The notes beneath the pieces are model-generated. The model saw only the letters and a list, made by a program, of their open reading frames with translations, was not told the DNA's origin and searched no databases. From Solirubrobacterales bacterium (GTDB lineage Bacteria > Actinomycetota > Thermoleophilia > Solirubrobacterales > Solirubrobacteraceae): 64,000 nt of DNA. This document shows, one piece after another, positions 15,784 through 24,470 of the stretch. Made by a program: the position numbers and the translations under genes. Numbering within the stretch: the first letter of the stretch is position 1; the number at the start of each line of letters is the position of its first letter. The stretch covers positions 1 through 64,000 of the forward strand of contig DAIDJO010000043.1 of assembly GCA_027451345.1 (NCBI GenBank). The letters run 5' to 3'.

Positions 15784-16719
15784 ATGCAGCTCGACGGCCT
15801 GCACCACATCACGATGATCACCGGCGACGCCCAGCGCAACGTCGACTTCTACGCGGGGTTGCTCGGCCTGCGCCTGGTCAAGAAGACGGTCAACTTCGAC
15901 GCCCCCGAGGCCTACCACCTCTACTTCGGGGATGAGCACGGCTCGCCGGGCTCGCTGCTCACCTGGTTCGAGTTCGCCGGAGCGACGCCCGGACGGGCCG
16001 GCGCCGGGATGATCCACCGGATCCAGCTCGGCGTGCCCAGCGAGGCGTCGCTGGACTTCTGGGAGCAGCGCCTGGGCGAGCGGGGCTACTCGAGCGAACG
16101 CTCGCAGGACACACTCGCCTTCGCTGATGACGACGGCCTCGGGCTCGAGCTCGTCGTGGCCGACCCGACCAACCCACCGCTCCGGGCCGCGCACGGCCCG
16201 ATCCCGCCCGAGCACGCGCTCACGGGCGTCGAAGGAGCACGCGCCTACGTCGGGCGCGACCTCCACGCCGACCGCGCACTGCTCCTCGACACCCTCGGCT
16301 TCAGCGCTCGCTCGACCCCTGGGGCCTATCGGCTGCAGGGCCCGACCCGTGGCGTCAACTGGACCTACGAGCCATCGGACCGCCACGGCATCCAGGGGGC
16401 CGGCACCGTCCACCACATCGCCTGGCACTCCGCCGACGCCGATCACGTCGCCTGGCAGCAGCGCGCCGCCGCCGCCGGGATGCGCGTGACGCCGGTGATC
16501 GACCGCGACTACTTCCGCGCCATCTATTTCCGCCAGCCACAGGGGATCCTGTTCGAGATCGCCACCACCTCCCCGGGCTTCGCGACCGACGAGGACCCGG
16601 CCCACCTCGGCGAGGAGCTGCGCCTCCCGACCCAGCACGAGCACCTGCGCCCCCAGCTCGAGCGAACGCTGCGACCGCTCACCAACCCGCGGTCGGCCCA
16701 CGCGCAGGCCACGCGATGA
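15784..16719 (+). CDS. MhqO-like ring-cleaving dioxygenase (VOC superfamily)
   Basis: A 311-residue protein with two vicinal-oxygen-chelate modules (about 1-145 and 150-285). Candidate Fe(II) ligands are His in LDGLHHITM, His in TVHHIAWHS and Glu in ILFEIATT. Members such as MhqO cleave hydroquinones and confer quinone/electrophile resistance, and this is the most likely role. An aggag ribosome site precedes the ATG at 15784. It overlaps the following esterase by 4 bp (ATGA), reproducing the mhqO-mhqD pairing. Confidence 0.85.
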   Translation: MQLDGLHHITMITGDAQRNVDFYAGLLGLRLVKKTVNFDAPEAYHLYFGDEHGSPGSLLTWFEFAGATPGRAGAGMIHRIQLGVPSEASLDFWEQRLGERGYSSERSQDTLAFADDDGLGLELVVADPTNPPLRAAHGPIPPEHALTGVEGARAYVGRDLHADRALLLDTLGFSARSTPGAYRLQGPTRGVNWTYEPSDRHGIQGAGTVHHIAWHSADADHVAWQQRAAAAGMRVTPVIDRDYFRAIYFRQPQGILFEIATTSPGFATDEDPAHLGEELRLPTQHEHLRPQLERTLRPLTNPRSAHAQATR

Positions 16720-17375
16720 GCCCGCTCGTCCACCGGCAACGGCCCGCCGACGGGCGGGCCGACGGCCTGCTCATCCTGCATCACGGGCGCGGCGCCGACG
16801 AGCACGACCTCCTCGGCCTGGCCGACGTGCTCGATCCCGAGCGCCGGCTCCACGTCATCACGCCGGGGGCTCCGCTGATCGCGCCGGGATCGCCCGGGCG
16901 CCACTGGTACGTCGTGCCGCGCGTCGGGCATCCGGATCCTGAGACCTTCGCCGCGGCGTACGCGGCGCTCGGACGGTTTCACGACGAGCTCTGGGAACGC
17001 ACCGGGATCGGCCCGGACCGGACGGTCCTCGGCGGATTCTCGATGGGGACGGTGATGAGCTACGCGACCGGACTGGGTCCGGAGCGGCCCGCCGTGGCCG
17101 GCATCCTCGCGCTGAGCGGCTTCATCCCGACCGTCGCGGGCTGGGCGCCCGACACCGAGCGGCACGCCGCCACGCGGGTGTTCATCGCCCACGGGCGGAG
17201 AGATCCGGTGATCGAGGTCGGGTTCGGCCGGCGCGCGCACGAGCGGCTGACGGCGGCCGGGCTCGACGTCGAATACCACGAGTCCGACGCGGGGCATCAG
17301 ATCGACCCGGCGCACGTGCCGGCGGCGGTCAGCTGGTTGCGCGCGACGCTCGCGCCTCAGACGCCGGGCAGGTGA
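16716..17375 (+). CDS. MhqD-like carboxylesterase/phospholipase-fold hydrolase
   Basis: A 219-residue alpha/beta hydrolase. The nucleophile elbow is GFSMG (about 109-113), the acid lies in AHGRRDPVI, and the base is His in SDAGHQI, so a complete Ser-Asp-His triad is visible. LILHHGRGADEHDL supplies the oxyanion region of the carboxylesterase family. Translationally coupled to the mhqO-like dioxygenase, it probably acts in the same quinone/electrophile detoxification. Its 3' end overlaps the convergent beta-propeller gene by 19 bp. Confidence 0.87.
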   Translation: MSPLVHRQRPADGRADGLLILHHGRGADEHDLLGLADVLDPERRLHVITPGAPLIAPGSPGRHWYVVPRVGHPDPETFAAAYAALGRFHDELWERTGIGPDRTVLGGFSMGTVMSYATGLGPERPAVAGILALSGFIPTVAGWAPDTERHAATRVFIAHGRRDPVIEVGFGRRAHERLTAAGLDVEYHESDAGHQIDPAHVPAAVSWLRATLAPQTPGR

Positions 17376-18817
17376 TAGATGAACAGCTCCCCGGAGCTGC
17401 GGTGGTCGTTGTCGTCGCCGACCGGGAGGATGATGCGGCCGCCGACGACGATCGGGCTGTTCCAGTGCCCGGGCGCCGCGGGCAGCGCCCGATCGAGGTG
17501 CCCGTCCCGAGGGTTGAAGACGTTCAGGTCGCCCTGCTGCTCGTCGAAGACATAGAGCAGCCCGCCGGCGACGACGGGACTCGTCCCCGCATCGCCGCTG
17601 CGCCACGCGACGCGCAACCGGCGCCCGGCGAGGGTGTAGGCGGCCGTGCCGGCACCGTCGGCGACGAACACGTAGACGCGGCCGCCCGGCGCCCGCCACA
17701 CGGCCGGCTGACTGAACACCTGGGCGGCGCCCGGCGCGTCGATCCGCTGCAGCTCCCCGCCGGTACGCGGCCCGGCGGGCCCGCTGGTGCCGTCGAGCCG
17801 CCTGAGGTCGAGCAGGCTGAGCACGCCCGACTTCCCGCCCTGTACGGCGAGGCCGGTGCCCCCGGGTAGGAGGGCCGGCTCGGTGCTTCCGAGGTCCGTG
17901 TCCTGCGCGTTCAGCTGCTGGGCGTCGGTCGGCGTCCAGTTGTGGAGGAGCCGCAGCGAGGGCGAGAGCTCGAGCACGCTGTCACCCCAGTCGTTGCGGC
18001 CGTTGAACGGCCCGTTGCCGGTCGTGACAAGGATGTTCCCGCTGCCCGGCTCGATGATGCTGCCCGGCCGGCCCCAGATGGCCGAGTCGCTCGCGTGACA
18101 GCGCGAGGGCGGATCGATCAGCGTCCGGATGTTCGAGCAGAGCGTGTTGAACACGTGCGTGATCCGGCCGCTGGCCGGATCGATCGTGACGACGTGCCCC
18201 TGGTAGGACGGGGCATCGCCGTCGTAGCCGTCGGTGACGACGATCAGTTCGCCGTCGGCGACGTTCAGCCCGCCGGCGATCTTCTCGCGCGTCGGGTCGT
18301 GGGTGACGCTCGTGCTCCACACCTGGCGACCGGAGGCGACCGACAGCTTGTGGATCCGGCCGTCCGGGCTCGACACGTACACGAAGCGCCGATCCGGGTC
18401 GACGGCGGGTGAGGCGGTGGTGACCTGCGGGCCACCCTCGAGGCGTCGCACGCTCGGTGGCGAGAACTCCCAGAGGATCCGGCCGGTGGCGGCGTCGAGA
18501 GCGAGCGTGCGCCCGTAGGAGGTGGTCATGATCGCCACGTCGCGGCGGACGCCGCGCACGCGGACGTTCGCCAGCTCGACGGCGGCGGAGTCGACCGTGC
18601 CGGGCAGACGCACGACGATCCGCCGGAGCCGGCCGAGGTTCCCGGCCACGATGCCGGTGTCGGACGGTCCGACGCCCGAGCGCTGCACCCCGTCGTCAAA
18701 GGTGAGCCAGTCGCCGCTCGGCACACGGGCCGCACCGGTGGCCCCGAGGACGGCCGGCGCGGCGGCCAGGCAGCCGACAACCCCGACGAGCAGGCGGATC
18801 CATCGCAGCGTGCGCAC
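17357..18817 (-). CDS. Secreted PQQ-like beta-propeller protein
   Basis: A 486-residue exported protein. The N-terminus VRTLRWIRLLVGVVGCLAAAPAV looks like a signal peptide. The rest is built from beta-propeller blades with recurrent W-motifs (LALDAATGRILWEF, HKLSVASGRQVWST, LNVFNPRDGHLDRALP). Residues for binding PQQ itself are not evident, so it may be a non-enzymatic scaffold. The track starts at a TTG (18835); I prefer the GTG at 18817, where the signal peptide begins and where TACCCT lies 9 nt upstream. Three cysteines lie in or near the mid-region. Confidence 0.75.
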   Translation of the reverse strand: MRTLRWIRLLVGVVGCLAAAPAVLGATGAARVPSGDWLTFDDGVQRSGVGPSDTGIVAGNLGRLRRIVVRLPGTVDSAAVELANVRVRGVRRDVAIMTTSYGRTLALDAATGRILWEFSPPSVRRLEGGPQVTTASPAVDPDRRFVYVSSPDGRIHKLSVASGRQVWSTSVTHDPTREKIAGGLNVADGELIVVTDGYDGDAPSYQGHVVTIDPASGRITHVFNTLCSNIRTLIDPPSRCHASDSAIWGRPGSIIEPGSGNILVTTGNGPFNGRNDWGDSVLELSPSLRLLHNWTPTDAQQLNAQDTDLGSTEPALLPGGTGLAVQGGKSGVLSLLDLRRLDGTSGPAGPRTGGELQRIDAPGAAQVFSQPAVWRAPGGRVYVFVADGAGTAAYTLAGRRLRVAWRSGDAGTSPVVAGGLLYVFDEQQGDLNVFNPRDGHLDRALPAAPGHWNSPIVVGGRIILPVGDDNDHRSSGELFIYHLPGV

Positions 18818-18846
18818 CGGGTGGGCAGGGTACAAGCCGGGCGCGA

Positions 18847-19899
18847 TCAGCTGCGCGCAACCGGCGGCAGCACCCGGACCGGCACCGCCTCAACGGTCAC
18901 GACTCCGCGCCGCGCGGTGACCTCCTCGACGACGCCGATGACCTGCGCGATCCGCTCGTGCGTGTCGACGGCGACGGTCATCACCGGGGAGTGCCGCCGA
19001 GCCTGCCAGAGGCGCTCGCCCCGCGGCGGGCGGTCGTCCTGGAAGCCGTGGATACCGCGCAGCGACGTCGCCCCGGCGATCAGCTCGCCGCGCAGCCGCC
19101 GCACGAGCACGCGGTGCAGCGGGTGGCCGTCGACCCGATCATCCTCGCTCGAGTGGACCGTGAGCTTCTGCGCCCAGGCGTCGTCGTGCGCCCGGACGGG
19201 CGGGAGCGGGGCGAGCGACGTCACCCGCCGCCCGTCGCGCCGAAGCACCTGCACCCGCTCGATGACCATCACCGGATCGGCCAGGACGGAGGTCAGGGCG
19301 GCCGCGGCAGCGGCGATCGCCTCCCCCGGCCCGACGCCGATCACGAGCATCGGTACGGCCGGGCTGCGGCCGACCAGGCGCGCCCGGGTGCGCACGCCCG
19401 AGCGGGTGCCGTCCACCCCCAGAAGGGCCGTCGCGCCGTGCGCGCCGTGCTCGTGCAGCAGCGCGCAGGTGGCGACGGAGGCGGGGCGGCCGCCGACGCG
19501 CTCACCGCGTCCGAGAAAGACCGTCAGCTTCGCCTGGTCGCGGACGTCGTCGGGCAGGAGCGGCCCCGAGCCGCCCTGGAGCGGGCCGCCGAGCGGGCGA
19601 GCCCGCTCCAGCGTCACCAGCCCACGCCGCTTGAGGGCGAGCACCTGGGGGAACAGGGCCTCGATCCGATCGTCCGTGTCGACGGCGACCGAGACAACGG
19701 GCAGGTCCTCCGAGAGCGTCAGCAACCGCTCGGTGTGGGTGACGTGATGGTGCCCGAACCCCTCGATCCCGCGCAGCATCGCGCTCAGCCGAACGCGCTC
19801 GCGGCCGTAGAGGGCGAACAGCTCGTCGGCCAGGAGGCCGCCCGCGGCGCGGTCGCGCTCGCCGAAGTACGTCGTCAGCTTCGTCAGCTCCGCGCTCAC
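18847..19899 (-). CDS. Triple-DUF190 protein
   Basis: A 350-residue protein made of three consecutive DUF190 units (about 1-104, 105-232 and 233-350). Each contains a variant of the core GATxLxGxxG (LRGIEGFG, GATALLGVDG, GATSLRGIHGF), and two have a VSVAVDT/MTVAVDT strand. DUF190 proteins are normally single about 110-residue, PII-like units. The start GTG overlaps the crcB stop by 4 bp, so it is translated with the fluoride channel gene. A role in fluoride or ion-channel regulation is suggested by this context but not established. Confidence 0.85.
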   Translation of the reverse strand: MSAELTKLTTYFGERDRAAGGLLADELFALYGRERVRLSAMLRGIEGFGHHHVTHTERLLTLSEDLPVVSVAVDTDDRIEALFPQVLALKRRGLVTLERARPLGGPLQGGSGPLLPDDVRDQAKLTVFLGRGERVGGRPASVATCALLHEHGAHGATALLGVDGTRSGVRTRARLVGRSPAVPMLVIGVGPGEAIAAAAAALTSVLADPVMVIERVQVLRRDGRRVTSLAPLPPVRAHDDAWAQKLTVHSSEDDRVDGHPLHRVLVRRLRGELIAGATSLRGIHGFQDDRPPRGERLWQARRHSPVMTVAVDTHERIAQVIGVVEEVTARRGVVTVEAVPVRVLPPVARS

Positions 19900-20261
19900 A
19901 GCCGCGTCCCGAGCAGGTGTCCGAGCACGACCGCGGCGAAGCCGACCACCAGGCTCGCGCCGACGTTGAGGGCGGCCGCCGTGAACTCGCCGTCCTCGGC
20001 CAACCGCTGGGTCTCGAACATCCAGGTGGAGAACGTCGTGTACGCCCCGATCGTCGCGGTCCCGGCGACCGCCATCGCGTCACCGTTCAGGGCGAGGCCG
20101 TCGAGCAGACCGAGGAGGAAGGCGCCGCTGATGTTCACGGCGAAGGTGCCGAGCGGCAGCCCCCGCCCGAAGCGGGCCGCCACCCAGCCGTCGAGCAGGA
20201 AGCGCGCGCAGGCGCCCGCGCCACCCGCCACCGCCACGCCGATCCATGCCCACGCGCTCAC
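19896..20261 (-). CDS. crcB: Fluoride ion channel CrcB/Fluc
   Basis: A 121-residue protein with four transmembrane helices, the size of a dual-topology Fluc subunit. Hallmarks are GACARFLLDGW, the conserved GTFAVNISGAFLLG with its pore Asn, and GAYTTFSTWMFE. It exports fluoride across the plasma membrane. Start at the GTG 20261, because the longer track ORF extends into the divergent reductase gene. No fluoride riboswitch fits in the 30-bp divergent gap. It is coupled to the triple-DUF190 gene. Confidence 0.95.
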   Translation of the reverse strand: MSAWAWIGVAVAGGAGACARFLLDGWVAARFGRGLPLGTFAVNISGAFLLGLLDGLALNGDAMAVAGTATIGAYTTFSTWMFETQRLAEDGEFTAAALNVGASLVVGFAAVVLGHLLGTRL

Positions 20262-20291
20262 CTTGCCCGCAACGCTATCGACGTACACCCC

Positions 20292-20861
20292 GTGACCGTG
20301 CCGAAACCGAGGTTGCTGATCGTCGTCGCCAGCACCCGACCCGGGCGGGTGGGCCGCCCGGTGGGCGATTGGTTCGAGCGAGTCGCCGCCGAGCACGGGG
20401 GGTTCGAGGTCGACGCCGTCGACCTGGCTGACCTCGCGCTGCCGATGCTCGACGAGCCCAACCATCCGCGCCTCGGCCAGTACACGCAGGAGCACACCCG
20501 GGCGTGGAGCGCGCGGGTGGCCGCCGCCGACGCGTTCGTGTTCGTGACGCCCGAGTACAACCACTCGTTTCCGGCCACCCTCAAGAACGCCGTCGACTAC
20601 CTCCACGTCGAGTGGCTCCACAAGCCGCTCGGCTTCGTCTCCTACGGCGGGATCGCCGGCGGCACGCGCGCCGTGCAGGCGTTCAAGTCGGTGGCCGCCG
20701 CGCTGATGATGTACGTCGCGAACAACCTGGTGAACATCACGTTCGTCGCCACGCGGATCAAGGACGGGGTCTTCATCGAGGACGCGGACGTGCGTGCCGC
20801 GGCCGAGGCGATGCTCGACGAGCTGCTGACGCTCGAGGCCGCCCTGCGGTCGCTGCGGTAG
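20292..20861 (+). CDS. NADPH-dependent FMN reductase family protein
   Basis: A 189-residue flavodoxin-fold reductase. The N-terminal strand and FMN phosphate loop are LLIVVASTRPGRVGRPVG. The conserved TPEYNHSFPATLKNAVDYL (about 84-102) is diagnostic of the family including quinone/azo/chromate reductases. The substrate is unknown. GTG at 20292 (a second GTG lies 6 nt later); the long track ORF upstream is the shadow of crcB. A small hairpin (gaggtt/aacctc) follows the stop codon. Confidence 0.9.
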   Translation: MTVPKPRLLIVVASTRPGRVGRPVGDWFERVAAEHGGFEVDAVDLADLALPMLDEPNHPRLGQYTQEHTRAWSARVAAADAFVFVTPEYNHSFPATLKNAVDYLHVEWLHKPLGFVSYGGIAGGTRAVQAFKSVAAALMMYVANNLVNITFVATRIKDGVFIEDADVRAAAEAMLDELLTLEAALRSLR

Positions 20862-20926
20862 AGGTTTCGTAAGAACCTCGTGAGGCCGCTGGACGGACGA
20901 ACGGCGGTCGGTACCCTCGTGGAGGC

Positions 20927-23368
20927 ATGGCCTACGCCGAGCAGACCACCAGATTGCGCGGTCCGATCAACGAGCACGCGACCGCGCTCGCGCACGAATG
21001 GCGTCGCCTGACGCGCGCCGCGACGTTCGTGGCGCTGCTCACCGCGCCCGCCTTCTTCCTCATCCTGCACTCGTCCAACCACCTCAGCCTGGTCGCGTCG
21101 ATCCTCATCACCGCGCTGGCCGTGGTGATGTTCCGCGGGCTCGTGGAGGTCATCGTCCGCCACTTCCTGCCGTGGCCGAGCCTGTTCGGCACCGGGGAAT
21201 CGCTGCGCGAGGAGGACATCGTCGCGCGCCGCCGGCACTGGTTCTGGCTCTCGAAGTACCGCCGCCTGCCGTACTGGGTGCTCGCCATCCTCATCCTGCT
21301 CGCCCTGTTCCAGGCGCTGTTCGCCTTCTCCGGCGTGCACTCGAGCTTCTTCAACCCCTTCCCGGCGCTGCGGGTCCTGTTCCCACCGCAGCAGGCCGCG
21401 CAGTACGCGTCGCTCGCCTTCCAGGTCCCGCTGCTGCTGTTCATCAACATCCTCATCTTCATGGGCCCGTTCGTCTTCATGGCGATCCGCGGGATCCGAA
21501 GCTACGAGCCCGGGGATGCGAGCTGGGGCGTGCGGATCGACGACGTGCGGGGCCAGGCCGAGGCGAAGGAGGAGATCACCCGGGTCATCACGCTCTGGCA
21601 GTCGGGCGAGGAGTTCGAGAAGGCCGGCGGCAAGCGCGAGCGCGGCCTGCTCTTCCTCGGCGCCCCCGGCACCGGCAAGACGATGATCTCCAAGGCGATC
21701 GCGACGAACTTCAACTGCCCGTTCGTGACGATCCCCGGCTCCGGCTTCGCCCAGATGTTCATGGGCATGGACGCGCTGACGGTCCAGATGCTCGCCCACC
21801 GCGCACGCAAGCTCGCCCGCAAATGGGGCGGGCAGTGCATCGTGTTCATCGACGAGATCGATGCGGTCGGGCTGCGCCGGCAGGCGCTCGGAACGTCGAT
21901 GACCGCCGGCACGTCCGCGACCCCCAGCTCGGTCCATGACTTCCTGTTCTTCGGGCCGAACGGCTCGCTCACCCCCAGCGGCGACCTCGTGATCGAGACG
22001 CGCCAGTGGCGGGACCAGCTGTTCGCCGCGCGCGCCGCCGCCGAGACGGCTCCCGGCTCCGCCCCCCTGCTGCAGCGGGTGGCCGCCCGGGTGAACGCGA
22101 TCTTCCCCGGCGGCATGGGGATGGGCTACCAGGGCCAGGCGCTCAACCAGCTGCTCGTGGTGATGGACGGCATGGGCGAGCCGCCGGTCTTCCGCAAGTT
22201 CGTGGTCAACCGGGTCAACACGTTCCTGGACGCGATGTTCGTGCTCCCGCAGCGCATCGGCCGTGTCTCGCTGCGCCTCGCGCCGCCGAAGCCGCGCAAG
22301 GAGGAGATCTACTTCATCGGGGCCTGCAACGTCCCGATCGAGGCGCTCGACCCCGCCCTGACGCGCCCCGGCCGCATGGGCCGCCACATCTGGTTCCGCA
22401 CCCCGACCAAGGACGACCGCAAGGACATCTTCGACCTGTACATGGCGAAGGTGGCGCACGAGCCGGACCTCGACACGGATCGCCGGCGGGACGAGCTCGC
22501 GCGCATCACCGCGGGGTACTCGCCGTCCATGATCGAGCAGGCGTGCTCGATGGCCCTCACCATCGCCCACTCGGAGGGGCGCCACTCCTTCGCCTGGCGG
22601 GACATCGTCGAGGCGATGACGACCGTCGAGTCGGGCACGGCGCAGAACATCGAATACGTCGAAGAGGAGACCCGCGCGGTCGCCATCCACGAGGCGGGCC
22701 ACGCGGCGGCCGGGCACGTGTACCTCGGCAACGACGTGCTCTCCACGCGCCTCTCGATCCGAAAGCGCGGCGGCTCGCTCGGCCATTACCAGTCGATGGA
22801 GAAGGATGAGCGGTTCAGCCACTTCCGGGCCCGTGTGATGGGTGGGCTCGTGATGACGCTCGGCGCGATGGCCGCCGAGCACGTCTTCTACGGCGAGAAC
22901 TCGCAGGGCGTCAGTGGTGACCTGTACAGCGCGACCGCCACGGCGAGCGCGATGGTCGGCATGTGGGGCATGGGACCGGAGGAGGTGCCGATCTCGCTGC
23001 GGCCGAGCCGGCGGCTGGGCCCCGGTGAGCAGCCCGACGCCGCGGACCTGGTGAAGGCGCGGCTGCGGGAGATCGGCGATCAGATCATGAACCGGGCGTC
23101 GGTGGGGTCGGCGCTGATGAGCGACCCGATCGGCAGCGTGCTCTCCAGCCCGGGCAAGCGGGAGGCGGTGGCCCAGCTCCTCGGCCAGGCGTACGTGATG
23201 GCGTACTCCCTGATGGCGACCAACCGCGCGGCGATCGAACGGATCGCGGACGCGCTGATGGAACGCAAGGAGATGCACGGGGACGAGGTCGGCGCGCTGC
23301 TCGACAGCGTCGGACTCGTGCGGCCCGAGGTCAACCTGCTCGACGATCGCACCTGGCCGGCGGTATGA
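20927..23368 (+). CDS. FtsH-like membrane AAA+ zinc protease with two large AAA insertions
   Basis: An 813-residue protein. About four hydrophobic segments lie before residue 190, then an AAA+ module with Walker A GAPGTGKT (245-252) and Walker B IVFIDEIDAVG. LNQLLVVMDG and the SRH ALDPALTRPGR follow. The M41 peptidase carries HEAGH (588-592) and a later Asp in SGDLYSAT. Relative to classical FtsH, about 70 extra residues separate DEIDAVG from LNQLL, and about 40 separate MDG from the IGACN strand. It is therefore a divergent paralogue, not the housekeeping FtsH. TACCCT 9 nt before the ATG may be its -10. It overlaps the next gene by ATGA. Confidence 0.88.
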   Translation: MAYAEQTTRLRGPINEHATALAHEWRRLTRAATFVALLTAPAFFLILHSSNHLSLVASILITALAVVMFRGLVEVIVRHFLPWPSLFGTGESLREEDIVARRRHWFWLSKYRRLPYWVLAILILLALFQALFAFSGVHSSFFNPFPALRVLFPPQQAAQYASLAFQVPLLLFINILIFMGPFVFMAIRGIRSYEPGDASWGVRIDDVRGQAEAKEEITRVITLWQSGEEFEKAGGKRERGLLFLGAPGTGKTMISKAIATNFNCPFVTIPGSGFAQMFMGMDALTVQMLAHRARKLARKWGGQCIVFIDEIDAVGLRRQALGTSMTAGTSATPSSVHDFLFFGPNGSLTPSGDLVIETRQWRDQLFAARAAAETAPGSAPLLQRVAARVNAIFPGGMGMGYQGQALNQLLVVMDGMGEPPVFRKFVVNRVNTFLDAMFVLPQRIGRVSLRLAPPKPRKEEIYFIGACNVPIEALDPALTRPGRMGRHIWFRTPTKDDRKDIFDLYMAKVAHEPDLDTDRRRDELARITAGYSPSMIEQACSMALTIAHSEGRHSFAWRDIVEAMTTVESGTAQNIEYVEEETRAVAIHEAGHAAAGHVYLGNDVLSTRLSIRKRGGSLGHYQSMEKDERFSHFRARVMGGLVMTLGAMAAEHVFYGENSQGVSGDLYSATATASAMVGMWGMGPEEVPISLRPSRRLGPGEQPDAADLVKARLREIGDQIMNRASVGSALMSDPIGSVLSSPGKREAVAQLLGQAYVMAYSLMATNRAAIERIADALMERKEMHGDEVGALLDSVGLVRPEVNLLDDRTWPAV

Positions 23369-24252
23369 CGACCGACAACCCCGCATCGAACGAGCACCAC
23401 CCGCCGATCGGCGGTGCCCCCGCCCTGGGCGCGGGCACCCGAGACCTGCCGCGCCTGCGCTCGCCGCACGCCACGAAGTTCCGCGTCGTCATCGCCGTGC
23501 TCGTCGGGATCGCCGCGGGCGCACTCGCGGTGGCCGTCGTCGTGGCCGCCCGCCAGAGCGGCCCGACGAGGCTCGTGGCCGGGGCGTGGTCGAGCTGGCG
23601 CCCGACGGCCGCCGGCTCCACCGGCGTGCTCGAGATCGCCCAGCACATCGCGCCGTACTACCGGCAGAACGCCACCCAGCAGCTCGATGTGATCACCCCG
23701 ATCGGCCTGTCGCAGCCGAACGCCGCGGGGACGACGACGGGGAACGGGCTGACGGTCGCGGTGAACGAGAGCACCTCGAGCAAGAACCAGTCGCTCGGGC
23801 TGCTCAGCGGGCGCACGATCGCCTACAACGTGTGCGGGCTCGGTTCACGGGACTGCACCCTCGCCGGGACACCGTCGGTCGCCCGCATGCTGCTGCTGCG
23901 CCGGGAGGCGCTCGAGCTGGCCCTCTACACGTTCCGCTACATCGGTGACAGCCAGAACGTCGTGGTCGTGCTGCCGCCGGGCCACACCGTCACCGCGACG
24001 GGCGCCGGGACGCAGGGGGTGACCGTTGCGCTGCTCTTCCTGCGCAGCGAGCTGCAACCCTGGCTGAACGTGCCGCTGTCCCGGACGCTCCAGCAGTACC
24101 CGCCGGACCTGACCCAGCTCGGCGTCTGGAGCAGGAGCCAGGAGGCCGCCTTCGTCGATCAGGTCACGGCGCACGGGCTCTTCTCCTCGCAGGTCGAGGC
24201 GCTGCAGGTGGGAGGAAGCGCGCTCGTGCTGACTCCGCTGCCCGCCCAGTGA
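23365..24252 (+). CDS. Membrane-anchored protein of unknown function
   Basis: A 295-residue protein I cannot assign. A Pro/His-rich cytoplasmic N-terminus of about 38 residues is followed by one transmembrane helix (FRVVIAVLVGIAAGALAVAVVVA). An extracytoplasmic Ser/Thr/Asn-rich domain carries two cysteines close together (NVCGLGSRDC), possibly a disulfide. A later segment (VVVVLPPGHTVTATGAG) and a helical C-terminus follow. It is translationally coupled to the FtsH-like protease (ATGA) and to the next small gene (GTGA), so it may be a protease partner or substrate. Confidence 0.75.
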   Translation: MTTDNPASNEHHPPIGGAPALGAGTRDLPRLRSPHATKFRVVIAVLVGIAAGALAVAVVVAARQSGPTRLVAGAWSSWRPTAAGSTGVLEIAQHIAPYYRQNATQQLDVITPIGLSQPNAAGTTTGNGLTVAVNESTSSKNQSLGLLSGRTIAYNVCGLGSRDCTLAGTPSVARMLLLRREALELALYTFRYIGDSQNVVVVLPPGHTVTATGAGTQGVTVALLFLRSELQPWLNVPLSRTLQQYPPDLTQLGVWSRSQEAAFVDQVTAHGLFSSQVEALQVGGSALVLTPLPAQ

Positions 24253-24470
24253 GCGCCGGGTACCTGCCGCCGTCGCTCTGCCACACCTGCGCGCATCAGC
24301 AGCTCGTGCGCAACTCCCGAGGATCGGTCTTCTCGCTGTGCCGCCGCTCCCGCGCGGAACCGGAGCGCTTCGCTCGCTATCCCCCGCTGCCCGTGCTGCA
24401 ATGTCCGGGTCATGAGCATCGCGGTGACCGCCCTCCACATCACACCGGTCAAGGGCACCCGCGTCCGTAG
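24249..24470 (+). CDS. Small Cys-rich (zinc-ribbon-like) protein
   Basis: A 73-residue protein with a CHTC pair (11-14), then Cys32 (FSLCRRS) and Cys51 (LQCPG), probably a structural zinc site. The pattern C-x2-C...RGSxFxxCxRS...YPPLPVxxCxG is one I have seen in small uncharacterised actinobacterial proteins. GTG start at 24249 overlaps the upstream stop. Its last 59 bp overlap the MOSC gene, so the C-terminal HEHRGDRPPHH tail may be dispensable. Function unknown. Confidence 0.65.
   Translation: MSAGYLPPSLCHTCAHQQLVRNSRGSVFSLCRRSRAEPERFARYPPLPVLQCPGHEHRGDRPPHHTGQGHPRP

Noticed and set aside
20262-20291. Fluoride riboswitch upstream of crcB
   Set aside because: Only 30 bp separate crcB from the divergent reductase gene, too short for the aptamer, and none of its conserved sequence is seen.
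20642-23386. 914-aa minus-strand ORF, longer than the FtsH-like gene opposite it
   Set aside because: The opposite strand encodes intact Walker, SRH and HEAGH motifs; this frame is a low-complexity shadow.
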